Positions 1-10,905 of a DNA stretch of 64,000 bases are shown here, piece after piece. A program made the position numbers and the translations under genes. Under the pieces are notes generated by a model. It did no database searches and was not told the origin of the DNA. It worked only from the letters and a program-made list of their open reading frames with translations. This DNA is from Trichuris trichiura (taxonomy: Eukaryota > Nematoda > Enoplea > Trichinellida > Trichuridae): positions 496,001 to 560,000 of the forward strand of contig JBAJFE010000018.1 in the NCBI GenBank assembly GCA_037903355.1, given 5' to 3'. The first letter of the stretch is position 1, and every line of letters starts with the position of its first letter.

Positions 1-839
1 ATGGGAATAAACGACTCTTTTTTCTTATGATAAAACTGCTAGACCGTATAAAGACGTTCTATCTTCATGTGAGGTAGTCTTTGCAAATCTTGACTACAAA
101 TCCAATAAATCTTAATAGGAAGCTTTTGTCACACAAACCCATTTTCAAGACGAAAGTTTGGCAGCTGAGCGTGGAAGAAGTTTCGACCAATTCCATATGA
201 CTAAGGAACCTTTTTGATCCACGTTCATTCACTCGACAAAGAAGAGCAGTTACAGGTCGTCTGAAATACTTAGACCACGCGACTGAAAAACACTGCACAC
301 GTGTCAGGAATTAGATTTAGATTCGTTACTGCCTTTTCCATATGGCACAGACCAATGCAAAAATCGAACTTTTAAATTGAAGAGTTTTAAAAATTCAGAT
401 TAAAAGTTCGTTGTCCGGTTTTCACCGGATCGAAAAGACAACAGCAAAATTCATTGTTGAAATCTTCGGTAAACTGCGTGTCACAGATACTCTAATAAAC
501 GCGAAAGAACCTAGGGTGAGAAAAGAGAAGAGCACAACTACGCAAGAACGGGAGGGGGCCCTGAGGAGATGTGCGTCTCGAAAGGGGGCCCTGGCGCAGA
601 AAGGGTTGGGAATCATTGGTTTAACCTTTTGCTTATGTCTAAGATATGCATAAGCGCTCCAAGTTTTTTAAATGGTTAAAAAATTACCTATTTGTAATAA
701 AATACAGTCCGCCGCCGTAAGCCACTAGCTTATTATTAATTTCATGTATGGGAAATTCAAATTTTTTATCTTGCCTGGCCGAGTAAGTTGTTTAGCCGTT
801 TGTCCATTATTAAAGTTTATATAAAAATTTGCATATTAG
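1..839. other. No supported gene upstream of the TM9SF exons
   Basis: No exon for the missing N-terminal part of the TM9SF protein is recognisable here. Short open frames on both strands carry no domain I know. Around 550-600 there are two G/C-rich runs containing the same GGGGGCCCTG word. The stretch may be a long intron, intergenic DNA or unidentified repeat. The first recognised exon begins after the acceptor ending at 839. Confidence 0.5.
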
Positions 840-2043
840 TTCTGGCCGCTATTGGGATGCTGTCACCGTCGAGTCGAGGAGCACTGATGTCTACTGCTCT
901 TTTCCTCTACTGCTTTATGGGGTATTCATGTTCTTTGCACTCTTACACCTTGATCACAGGTTAAAGTTTTAGCTTATTTTCCGGCTACTTCGCTGGACGT
1001 CTCTACAAGACCTTCCGTTTGACGAATTGGAAAAAGGCGGCAGTCAAGGTATTCATTTTTTCTTTGTTCCTTCCTTTGATAGCCGCTTCAATGAATGCTT
1101 GTTATTTTAGACTGCCTGCTTGTTCCCGGGCTTTCTGTTTTTGGCAGGTTTCGTGCTAAATATGCTGGCGGCCAGCCAACATGCTTCAAATGCCCTGTCG
1201 TTTTCCTCTATGCTATCGTTATTGAGCATGTTCATTTGCATAGACATCCCATTGGTCATGGTCGCATTTCGATTTGGTTTTCGAAAGCAGGTAAGCCTTC
1301 TTCAAGATGAACTGCTCAAGTTTAAACTTAAAAGCCCTACGTAAATCCCGTTCGTACCAACCAGATTCCTCGTCAAGTACCTGAGCAGCCCGTCTACCTT
1401 AATCTAATGTTCAGGTAAGCATATCAGGCGCGATACCCTACTAATGACAGTCTATTTTTTAAGTATGCTATTCGCCGGTATAGTTCCTTTTTTGGCGGTG
1501 TTCTTGGAGCTCTTCTTCATTTTTTCGGTTTGCGTACCCACTTAGTGCGCTTATCGTGCCTTACTATTGAATTATAGGCAATGTGGCAAAATCAATTCTA
1601 CTACTTATTCGGGTTTTTGTTTATTGTATTCGTTATACTAGTCGTATCCACTGCTCTGGTATCCGTAGTGATTGTGTACTTTTTGCTAGCCGCAGAGGTA
1701 AGTTTTGTGTTTGTACATATCTCAACGGTGTCCGCTTATTCTGCTATTAACAGAACTACCATTGGTGGTGGAGAGCTTTCTTCATCGGCGGAAGTCAAGC
1801 CATTTACGTTTTCCTGTATTCTGTCTACTATTACATGACGAAGGTGGGTAATTGCCTTGCTCACTTGATGCAAACTTTAGTAGCTTATTTTAGCTTCAAA
1901 TGGTTGGGTTCACCGCGAAGATACTGTATTTTAGCTACACGTTCCTTATTTCGTTGACTTTCTGGCTTCTAGCCGGTACAGTCGGCTTCTACGCCGCCTA
2001 CGCTTTCGTGCGAAAAATTTACAGCGCCGTCAAAATTGACTAG
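840..2043 (+). CDS. Transmembrane 9 superfamily protein (nonaspanin), C-terminal half, 8 exons
   Basis: Hand-spliced exons are 840-921, 973-1048, 1111-1290, 1335-1414, 1464-1527, 1578-1697, 1754-1843 and 1894-2043. All introns are 44-62 nt with GT..AG ends, and every phase joins. The product matches the multi-pass C-terminal domain of TM9SF/EMP70 proteins, closest in feel to TM9SF4/TM9SF2. Family landmarks in order are [58 protein letters not shown] and the ending [19 protein letters not shown]. The last three residues (KID) are the conserved C-terminal KXD retention signal of the family. These proteins are Golgi/endosomal membrane proteins linked to sorting of membrane cargo, adhesion and phagocytosis. 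The large N-terminal lumenal domain and first membrane segments are not found in the window, so the gene is partial here. No internal lesion is seen. The family call is firm; which paralogue is not. Confidence 0.93.
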
Positions 2044-2349
2044 ATTTATCCTTTGCGCATGTGGAAACGGCTTTCTTTTTCTTCGAATGCTCGATATGAT
2101 GCGTTTCTGTTTGTTCCCGCCTCTATCTAACTGTTCTGTTAGAACCAGTAAACGTGCACATATTCTTCAGCTATGGTTGCGCGCCTTTGAATATTTAACT
2201 TAGTTGCATTGTTTGTTTTTTATTTATTTATTCTTTGTTTTCTGTTTGCCGACCAGATTACGACTTTACTATTATGTTGTTTGATATTTAAGCTTTTCCT
2301 TTTGGTTATAGTTGGTTGTTGTTGTTGATCTTTCTATTTCTGCAGTTGG

Positions 2350-3762
2350 TCACTCTTCCCCATTTGCAATGTCTATGCCGTTGAGGTCAGAATTGTCGCT
2401 TGCCAAGGAATCCATAATTGGGCAAGGCAAATCGTTCATAATGTAAAAAGCTCCTTTTCCGGGGGCTACATAAACCATTCTTTCTTTAAGCATGTCGTCA
2501 AAGCTCGTTAGTCGTTGGGAAAAACGTTGACCTTCTGCCTTTTTCAGTGTAATCTTAAGGCTAAGAGTTCGAAAGGCTTTAAAATAAAGCTATTTCACTT
2601 ACGCGGTGCACTTCAGCTGACCTTATTGAATTTCTTATGTTTACCATCTGTTCCGTCAGTGGAATCCGTACAAATCTGTTCCGTTCCGAGATCCTTTGGA
2701 TTGCTTCAATTGAGACGAACGGTGGATCGGAAAGTTGCAAATAAATGTCGCGCTCAGAAGTTGCCAATGCTGCAATTTGATCAAAGTTAAAGTTTACGTT
2801 TATTTTCAGATATGTTTTTTCCCTGCTGCTTATCGAAGATTGAGAAACCGTGAGCGTGTATTCCACTTCCCTACAACAATTTGTTCGTAACTGACACGGT
2901 AACTTGAAAGTAGCGTCCTACCTTTTGTAGTATAGTATTTTTACGTAGTCCGAGCTATTCAATTCCATTGTTGGAATGTAGAGTTTTCCTGCATAAATAA
3001 ATTCAATCTGGAAATGCCTCGTTTTCAGTTCGTTTGGAATTAGTATCTTTCTTCTAAATGTGGGACAGCTTTTGCTACGGCTTCCTAAAAGTAAAACTTT
3101 GCCTATAATTCTGTGTGAAACATTGTATATAAACTCAGGTTTTGTTAGTGTCAAATAATGGATTATTTCGAAGGCATTTGTTGAGAAGCCAAAGTAAACC
3201 TGAGCTCATTTCTTCACTAAAATTGTGAAATATTTCAGAGCTTGTTGAACGCGTATCAGAAACACCACTGAGGCAATCTTCCATTCCAATAAACTGTTGC
3301 GGTGTGTTCGCAACATCTCCAGCATCACTGGCAAGTGAAAAACAGGTGAAGTTTGTTTCGTTCGCGTCGTTGCCTCTTAGACGTTCAACTTCTGTTAACG
3401 ATGTTCTCTGATCTTGTTGCTTTAGGGCACATTTGGCTGGTAGGATCACTTGTGCATCTTTGAACATAATGTAACACATCTCGTATTTTTGGCCATTCGC
3501 CGAGGTTTGCTCACCTGCTAAACAATGGAATCATTTTGTGTATAAGACAATTTTTAAAAACTCATTATTAACCGTCAGTTTCCGCCTGGCTGATTCCGTT
3601 AGTGATATCGATGCTTTGGTCATCGATATTGTCAGCTGAACTCGGAAATTGGCCGCCAACATGTTTACGTAGATGACCGTTAGAACAGGATAGTAGTGCA
3701 GGCAGTTGATCTAGTTTGAAAGAAGTTTTCACGAACCCTTCTTTTGCTCTTCCACTGTCCAT
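2350..3762 (-). CDS. Unrecognised 397-residue protein, 5 exons
   Basis: Exons, read 5' to 3' on the minus strand, are 3762-3573, 3517-3264, 3199-2922, 2870-2603 and 2553-2350. Introns are 49-64 nt with GT..AG ends. Exon lengths sum to 1194 nt, exactly 398 codons, and all phases join, which strongly supports a real gene. The ATG at 3762 opens MDSGRAKEGF. Segments include KYEMCYIMFKDAQVILP, VYFGFSTNAFEIIHYL, a Lys/Arg-rich middle, a region with REKTYLKINVNFNFDQI, and an acidic tail after YVAPGKGAFYIMNDLPCPI that ends NGEE. I see no signal peptide, transmembrane helix or named domain. The donor of exon 2 (GGT|GTTTCT) is weak and is the least certain border. The gene converges on the TM9SF gene with about 300 bp between the stop codons. 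Function is unknown. Confidence 0.7.
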
Positions 3763-4496
3763 GTAGTTTTGTTATCTGCTCTGCAATCGAGCAACCTGTG
3801 CGTAGCTGCTATGCTTGCACTTTAGATGTCATTCCAGCAGGAACTGATCCGTTGTACGGAAACCGTAGTCGATCGTGACGTCATAAGTTTGAATGTGCGC
3901 TCTGATGAGTACGATTCACCTCCTATCCATGCTATATTATTCGCGGATCTTAAACTGAACTTTTGTTTTAACTTTAAACGGAACCTATGCGAGCAACCGC
4001 TCTGAATGATAGATGGAAGTAAAAAGAAATGAATTCTTTTCCGCGATGGTGTAGGAGTGGATCAGTATTACGCCGCATAGGGCGTGGCAAATTCTGTTTG
4101 TGTTTCTGCTTTTCATGTTGACGAATGTTTTCCAACGCTGTTTTCATCAGTTTATTGAGGAAAGCTATTTTTGACTTTTCAAAGCCTATGTTGTCCCATC
4201 AACAGCGGTGTATATGCGGTGATTATAACGCCAGGTTGTTTACACCGAACACGTAGAGTTTAAAATAAATTATTTAAAACGTTTTTTATGGAACTATGTT
4301 GTTGTCATTGTTAGAGTCAGACTTTTGTACTTGTTTTTTCATCCCAGTCATAAGTGTACGTGCATGTGTGCCTTTGTTTAATATTTTTCTTCATTTGCTT
4401 TCATACGCCTTTTTTGTTTTGTTTGGTTTCTATCTTCTAAGACACCATTCGAAACGTCAGAAATTCTAGCTAGGGCACAGATCAGTACATTACAAC
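3763..4496. other. Intergenic, nothing recognised
   Basis: AT-rich sequence upstream of the minus-strand gene ending its first exon at 3762. It should hold that gene's promoter. I see no clear motif, repeat or open frame with domain content. Confidence 0.5.
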
Positions 4497-4762
4497 AAGA
4501 AAATGTTACATAGTTGGTCTTCTGGTTCATGGGTTTGACCTGTTTGATGTATCTGTAAGTAAACTTCAAAGTGCCCTACCAACGAATGGATGAGCAAATT
4601 GTTCTGTATTTTCTCTTACAATTCCACCATCCATTCGTTGGTAGGGCACTTTGAAGTTTACTTACAGATACATCCAACAGGCCAAACCCGTGAACCAGAA
4701 GATCAACTATGAAACAACCAAAGCCTGTTAAAAGACACCCAGTCTTTCGAAAGAAAATGTTA
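4497..4762. mobile_element. Fold-back element, short copy, with 12-bp target duplication
   Basis: The direct repeat AAGAAAATGTTA occurs at 4497-4508 and again at 4751-4762, and the element is 4509-4750 (242 bp). It starts CATAGTTGGT and ends GTCTTTCGA. Inside is a long inverted repeat built around GTAAGTAAACTTCAAAGTG, with arms at about 4552-4600 and 4628-4675. A longer relative with the same start (CATA) and end (GTCTTTAGA) sits at 47557-47952, and a diverged one lies near 58.1 kb. The ends are not simple terminal inverted repeats, because the right side extends past the arm. This fits a non-autonomous retroelement better than a cut-and-paste transposon. This copy lacks the central ribozyme-like segment of the long copy. 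Confidence 0.8.
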
Positions 4763-7039
4763 GTAGCATAATCGGAATACATGTACAAGGAACCGATATA
4801 CAAGGCGGATACTCCCTTATTGGGATTGTGAAGTCATGAGTGCTCTGAAACCCGTAACTTTTTTTAGAGTGTCGACATGACAATTCACGGGCCAAGCCTG
4901 TGTAGGTTCAAAACACTTTGTCAGTTCATAAAATCGGAAAGAGCACCGTTGCTAATGAAGCAGATCAGTATGGAGAAACCATTTTAAAAGCCATGCGCCA
5001 GAACGTCTCGTTCTTGATTATCATTTTCCCAGTTTATTAAAATTATTAAAAATATCTTGTACAACTACCTCACGTTATGCATATAATGCTTTTTATGTCA
5101 GTACTCGCTTTCCACCACTAATATGTCGCCTGACCTAACTCAAAAAGTTCCAGCGCACCGTGGTTGTTGGCGAAGCCGAAGATCTTATCAAAGGATAATT
5201 TCAAAGTTCGTTACGTAATTCCACTGACCTATAGTTTCTCTTTCCTTTGCCGGCAGAATGAATTGATATATGCTCCACTCATCACTCATATAAAACGTTT
5301 TAGGTATACATATTGTTCGCAGACGTATGGTACACGTACTTCGGAAGGCCAGCGGGAGGATGAAAATCTCGCAGGACGGAGAACGAGGGCGCTCAGCCTG
5401 AAGACCGCCCTAAATGGTCACACGAGTATCGCGCCTTAGTGGGTGCAATGACCAGCGTCTGCGGCATGTGGCCCCTCAGACGCGAACCGATTATAAGGTC
5501 ACGCCAAAGTGAACTCAGGGATCCCGCTAAAGGGCACATCATGCCTTATATAGACACGCAATGTTTTTTCCAAGAATAACTCTTTCTTTCGTCGTATACT
5601 TGCTTAGATCAGTGAACAGCTCAGTGAGTTTAAGCCGTTATTGGCGCAACAGTCCTGCTGTGTATTCTTCGATCCAATTTTTATATGAAGCACCATACTG
5701 CATTGGCTGAATACGGTTCGTGTTCTTAAGGTTGAATGCATTTACACTGAACGAGTTAGGTTATCAACGTTTAAATGCATATCGCGCGTTTGCAATACTG
5801 TGACACAATCCAGCACGAAAGGTAGCCATGTGGCATGGTCATTTACGTAACAAAACACACTAATGCTTGCTTTCAGCACAGGTTTAACAATGGATAAAGT
5901 TCAAAAAAGTAAACAGAATGTGCGTATTGGGAAAACAAAAGATCAACATAACTTGTTGTTAATCTAAAACCTGATCCCCAACGGAAGTCCTCAAAAACGT
6001 AAAGACATCATAATGAAACGTAGCCCAAAATGTTCATAACGCTTGTTCATATTTCATGGATGTTAGTTTTTTCTGTATGATTAACTGTAGTATTACGCTA
6101 TGCGAAAAGCATCCCAACATTTTACAAACTCAAACGTGATTTCTGGCATAGCGTTTTTAAGTGGAAAATGCGCGGGCCGTCTCCACCCCTGTAGATGCAT
6201 TACCCTTCATCCACAATTGTATACTGACCAATAGTGGCATGTCTTTGGGCCATTTAGCCGATCCACAAAGCGTGGTTTCCGCGTGGTTGCACCGTGCATA
6301 AATGGATGTACGGTTTTTCAATTGCTGAAGTAAAGAAAATGACAAAGAATGAAAAGTAACCCATAATTTGTGTCATAAAATAAATACAAAATAGAAACGC
6401 TGGTTCACGAAGGTTACTGCGTATCTTAGCATACGCTTTCTTTCATCTTTTAGTGACCAAGATAAACATTATCTTCGCTACCTAAACAGAAGGATTTCGA
6501 GAAAGAAACTCATGTGAAGCACGTGAATTTCCACAAATTCTCCGAAAGAATAACCTGTCCTCCCTTGCCGATGGAAGCACAAAATGCAAACCTGTGCTTG
6601 TAGTGAACTGAAAATTCTCAAGTTACATCTAAGCAAATAATTGCCTTACATTATGCCGTTGAGGTAGGGATGATTACTTTCTGGAAAACATTGCGCTACG
6701 CACATTCAAAAGACAGAATGGACACTACCACGACATGTTTAGAAAACTGGCATCGCTGAAAACGTGAAACAAAGACAACTAGTGGTCCGATTTTCGCGTG
6801 ACAACTAGGAAGCAAGTAAGGAAACGTGTTTTAGTAAAATGTTTTATTATTTCGAAAGTTAATGACGCAACATTTCAAAATGCTCCATCCCGCGACGTTT
6901 TTACGTTGTCATTTTCTCATTTTCCCTTTGTGAAGCACAATTATTGGTGTCTGAAAATGTGGAAGCGCAAATCAAGTGTTGCTAACACCGTATGTACTAG
7001 TTTATTCATTGAAGTGATGGCCTTCATTTATTTCTTCAG
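4763..7039. other. Intergenic, no supported gene
   Basis: No exon chain or known domain is visible. Around 5110-5210 a short frame reads FQRTVVVGEAEDLIKG and stops, which could be a gene or transposon fragment. At about 5330-5560 the base composition becomes richer in G+C, with a TATATA-like stretch near 5548, possibly an old repeat. Neither can be named. Confidence 0.4.
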
Positions 7040-7095
7040 GACGGCCGCTTCTTATCATTTCCCGATTGTGGTTTAATACGGCTAAATTGAAGTTG

Positions 7096-7492
7096 TTATT
7101 TCAAAAATTCATTGCGCACGGCGACCATACTAATGAAAAAGTCCCATGACGGCTCATCTTGGAGGTTCTCATGGTCGTTACCCAACTGTTCCTTGGATGT
7201 TTCACCATCAGTGGGAGCAACGATACTCGCTGGTGTTGTGCCTTCTGCCTGTTTTGCTTCATATGGCGTAGAGTAGCACCTAAATGCCATACCGGAACTC
7301 CCTTGCTCCAAAGTCAGCGGTTCTGGGGTTGGTTCGAGTTCAGAGCAGTCCGTAGGAAATTCTTCTGACATTGTTCTCTTCAGAGAACAAGTTTCCATGC
7401 GGTCATACTCTGATGCTGACTTTTCATCCTTAGCCTTTTCTTGTAACATTTCCATATTTAGTAAGATCTCACTTCTCTCAATGCACATGCAC
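7096..7492 (-). CDS. 3'-terminal exon of an unrecognised gene (copy A)
   Basis: A 132-codon frame follows a splice acceptor (CTACCAG) and ends in TAA. Its duplicate at 44107-44503 keeps the same length, frame and acceptor AG (CTATTAG) despite about 20 amino-acid changes, which argues for coding sequence. The product is acidic and Ser/Thr/Glu-rich, with landmarks CIERSEILLNMEM, DEKSASEYDRMETCSL and SSGMAFR. It ends in a hydrophobic patch, WDFFISMVAVRNEFLK. That ending is reminiscent of a BESS motif (short Phe/Leu-rich C-terminal interaction motif of MADF-BESS proteins), but the match is too weak to name it. The ATG at 7488 is probably internal, since copy B has GTG there. Upstream exons were not found. 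Confidence 0.5.
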
Positions 7493-7499
7493 CTGGTAG

Positions 7500-8851
7500 T
7501 ACTCGTGCAACTATACTAATGAGAGACACTTGTTGCGAGCCATATAGTCTTGTAAATTTAAAGTGTTTAAGTTTCGAAATTTTAAACAAATAAAGTATCA
7601 GCAAGCTCATATAACTTTTCTGTGCTGAACAATCTCATACTTTAAAGCTGGACTGGACTTCATTTTGTCCGACAGACCTACAAAGTCTGCGGCAAAGTTA
7701 TCCGCAGATTTTGAGAAGTAATAGTTTCAGTTTTGTTGAGGTATTTTCCAATCTCTCCATTCCAACAGGCAATGGACGAAGTTTTTTCCCTTCTCGTGGT
7801 TAAACGGCCCGTTCTCAGGACAAGTTCAATGCCTAAAAAGTTTCTAATTTCCGAACAAAGCTTTCGGACCTAATCATGCCTCATCATTAACTGTACGTTG
7901 TCTCTCACCGAGGAAAGTTCACTCCTCGTCAACGGGTAATTGTTCAGCAGCTGTCGGTAGGAGGAGTCATGGACATCATTGAACTGGTGAAGGTTCAAGT
8001 GACCCCTAAAGCTTCCCACTAAAAAAGCAACCCTTGTGGAGGAACGATCGGCCCGCTTTCAAAAAAAGCTTCCACAGACCAATGTAACCCGTTATATTAC
8101 GTTGTAATATTGTAAGATAAACATTCTAGTGCATGAATTTAGAATATTCAATACTGCTATTATTAGTATAAGCATATTCAGAAATGTTACTATGCATAGG
8201 CATTAAGTTATTCACTTTTACTGTTTTCGTACTTACTGTTAGCATTCACGACGCATCTCAGGTCACATTTGAGCTTATACACTGAATTCCTCAAGTTACA
8301 TAGTTTATTTACAGAATAACCCATAGAGAAGTAAGTAAACGTAGCGCAGGTATCGATTCCCACTGGAATCGCATTCTCTTGAAAAATTAATGCGCTCTCT
8401 ATTGACGAACGGGTTCAATTATGAATCAATTCACAATGGTTGCGCTTTCTCACGGTTTCGCAGGAGACTTTAACGCATTCCATGCACCCTGACGGCAAAA
8501 GAAAGCAGTTTTCTCTGTCTGACACGATGAGAGACTTCCAGATATTGTGAGAGTATTTCTACAAAAACAAATATGCTTCCTGTAAGAGTTAACTATTCCC
8601 TAAAGAAGCATGGCGGAATTGCAAGCTTCTGAGTATCATAATTTTTATCTTACAGGAATTGATTTAGAACTATACTTTTCATTAGGCAATGAGTAATCAA
8701 CTTATAGACGGGAACGTAGTTATGCGTAAAGAACGAGAATATTGCCAAAGGTTTTAGCGACAGAAGGACAACGCTTCAATCAACTATGATTAGAGAACCA
8801 ATCCATTCCATGGCAAGCATTCATCTTGCAACTGATACTGAATAAGGCATG
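7500..8851. other. Non-coding part of block A; holds the empty LTR target site
   Basis: No exon recognised. Read on the minus strand, the sequence near 8183-8200 gives CTGAATATGCTTATAC with no insertion. In block B the same site carries the LTR retrotransposon flanked by ATATG on both sides, so this is the pre-insertion allele. Confidence 0.7.
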
Positions 8852-9099
8852 CTAAATGCTCTCCCTCTTTAGCATAAAGTTACCAATAAACTTTTCGTTA
8901 AACATTTGTTCATAATCGTTGTTCTGAAAACACTAAGCAGCAGATGAACATATAAGCGCGCTATGTGAAAGCTTACCAACGTGAAATTATCTGTACTTGA
9001 ATTAACGTGTTCAGGTATTGTGAAACAATGACTAGCTAACAAATCTTTACCATTTGTTAAAAGCGAAGAAAAGCTATCCAAAGTAGCAGAATAGGCCTT
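8852..9099 (-). CDS. Last two exons of an unrecognised gene (copy A)
   Basis: Two open exons, 9099-8977 (41 codons) and 8923-8852 (24 codons with TAG), are joined by a 53-nt GT..AG intron in phase 0. The first reads KAYSATLDSFSSLLTNGKD and continues with no lesion; the second reads NNDYEQMFNEKFIGNF and ends ESI. Both are preserved in the inverted copy (38427-38659 region). They lie just downstream of the HSPBP1-like gene, beyond its likely polyadenylation signal, so they probably belong to another transcript or to an alternative 3' end. The acceptor before 9099 (TTTACAAAAG) is unremarkable. No domain recognised. Confidence 0.45.
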
Positions 9100-9143
9100 C
9101 TTTTGTAAATAGAACTACTTATGTTTGCGTGTTACCTCAATGA

Positions 9144-9149
9144 TTTATT
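9144..9149 (-). terminator. AATAAA polyadenylation signal for the copy A HSPBP1-like gene
   Basis: AATAAA on the minus strand about 210 nt beyond the stop at 9356-9358. It is the first such signal after the stop codon and lies before the next exon group. Confidence 0.4.
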
Positions 9150-9355
9150 GACGCCACAAAACAGCAACCCGCAACGGGCTACTGCATAAAACGGCAATTT
9201 AAATATGACAGTGCGAAAGAGAATGGCTAATACAATCAATTTCCAACAACTGACTATGACTACTACTTCACTATTACATAAAGCAGACAAAGCACTGGAT
9301 GAATATGGCCGACAAAGCACGCGATGGTAATAGCAACATCTTTTAAGACTTAAGA

Positions 9356-10905
9356 CTAAATCTCCCACCCGTTTTCCTCTGGTCCGTGCACATCGTCCTC
9401 CAAGAGAATCTCCATGCAAGACTTGCCAGATCCTAAATCAGCAAAGCATCAACCAACATTAAAGCCGTGGCAAGATAAAAGCACGCTCGTTCATTTCCAC
9501 ATTTACGGAACTCCTGGGAGCAACAACTTAATAATGTAATTTCTGCCTTACCCGGGCACTTTCCTGTAATCTGAAAAACTCGGCCAGCTCTTTGAGTTTC
9601 TCTATCACTTTTACAGGTCCGTAGAAGTTCTGAAAAGGCATGCTAATGTATATAGAACTGAAAGAACCTTAACTCGCCGAATAAAACCATTACTCGAAAC
9701 GGTACCAACAATTTTACTCATTTTTTCAGCAATAAAAACAACAACATCAACAGAAACAGCACTAAAGATGTTTTTCTAGCTAATGCTCAGCAATTAAAAA
9801 TTAGTTTGCCGCTGTTGTTGTCTAGAACTGATTATGCGAAAACAGAACTGAGAGGACAAATGTCGCATTACTTACTGGCGCTAGCAGACTGCATTCATCC
9901 AGAATCAAATGCATCGCTTCCATCGCTTTCTGTCTGTGATAGTCGTCGGAAATCTTACTTGCTAAGTCAGCAAGCACGTAAACTGCGCCTTGCTCACATG
10001 CATGTTCTATAATTGAGAAAATAATGCTTATCAGTAAAGATTTCTGCTCTTTGCAAGTCATTTAATTTTACGTTTGTATTGCGGAACCAGCTCCAATATT
10101 TTAGCCAACATTATGCATGATGCGGCACCTAGCTTTAGGTTATCCGCAAGGTAAAGAAGCTTCATAATGCCATTACACTCACAGAAGAGCTGCGATACGT
10201 GCTTATTACCGAAACATAAGCCTAAAAGTATGGTAAGCTAACTTCAAAGAGTGGTATATTTAACAGCATACAAAACAAAGTGTAGAATCCTTTTGGTCGT
10301 GCCACGTCGCAACTGTAATCGCTCGCAATTTGCATCAGTATCGGTATAAAATGAGCTGAGGCAAACGACTATAAAATCATTGACATAATAATATCTCACG
10401 TATGTAGTACTCACATTCTGACATTGCTGCCTATTTTCTACAACTTTACTTGTTAACTCTAATGCAGACAATTTGACCTCAGCATTGGGTTGACAAACAA
10501 AAGGTGCCAACAATTTAGCACCGCCAATATTGATAAACTCCATTATAACAACATCACTATTGCAGACTGTCGTTAGTTCTTTCAAGAATTTCACTGTGCG
10601 TTCAACAAGGTCGCTGGACCAATTTTGGCTAGCTAAATTTAACAGCTTTTTTACGAGACGTCGCATATTTTTCGTCTCGTCAGTATATTCATTTTCCTTG
10701 GCCAACGCTTCATTCAAAGCGGCAATATTCTGTTCAAAAGCAAAAGGTAGAATAACACTGTTAATGGATAAAGATCGTTCATACAAACCTGTTTACTGAG
10801 CTTTTCATTTCCTACAGCTGCAAAACGCCGGGGCGACTGAATTCCAAGATCCTTTGCAAACTGACAGTAAGCATCCCAATATTTCGTCGGGATAACAATG
10901 CGCAT
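9356..10905 (-). CDS. HSPBP1/Fes1-like armadillo-repeat protein, copy A (last-exon frameshift)
   Basis: Exons 5' to 3' are 10905-10789, 10729-10415, 10221-10072, 10006-9876, 9629-9552 and 9432-9356. Their lengths (117, 315, 150, 131, 78 and 77 nt) match the paralogue at 28745-30269 almost base for base. The product starts MRIVIPTKYWDAYCQFAKDL. Exon 2 carries NIAALNEALAKENE and then an armadillo-type repeat (DVVIMEFINIGGAKLLAPFV, VKLSALELTSKVVENRQQCQ), the layout of HSPBP1/Fes1 nucleotide-exchange factors, which bind the Hsp70 ATPase domain in the cytosol and release ADP. The exon 2 donor is ambiguous: phase 0 GTGAGT, or GTACTA four bases later, which is what the phase of exon 3 needs. Exon 6 lacks one G present in copy B (GGCAAGTCTTGC versus GGCAAGGTCTTGC), which breaks the frame unless an AG 11 nt inside the exon is used. 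No signal peptide is seen, so SIL1 is less likely. Confidence 0.72.

Larger units (their letters stand above)
7040..10905. repeat. Inverted duplication, copy A
   Basis: This segment reappears in reverse orientation at about 36660-44565, interrupted there by an LTR retrotransposon. Homology covers exons, introns and intergenic DNA, with scattered substitutions and small indels; by eye identity is clearly above 90% over most of it. The outer end lies near 7040, where the two copies diverge after CGTCCTGAAG. The inner end in copy B is a Penelope-like remnant at 36664, matching about 10880 here. Copy A keeps the start codon and first exon of the HSPBP1-like gene, which copy B lacks. It also preserves the uninterrupted target site of the LTR element, seen at about 8183-8200. 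Confidence 0.93.

Noticed and set aside
9132..9419. 95-residue open frame on the minus strand, also present at 38111-38398
   Set aside because: It overlaps the last HSPBP1-like exon and its 3' untranslated region in another frame, and low-complexity Cys/Ser/Leu runs look non-coding.
9356..10905. SIL1 as the identity of the armadillo-type genes
   Set aside because: Neither paralogue has a signal peptide or an ER-retrieval tail, and the N-terminal layout fits cytosolic HSPBP1/Fes1 better.
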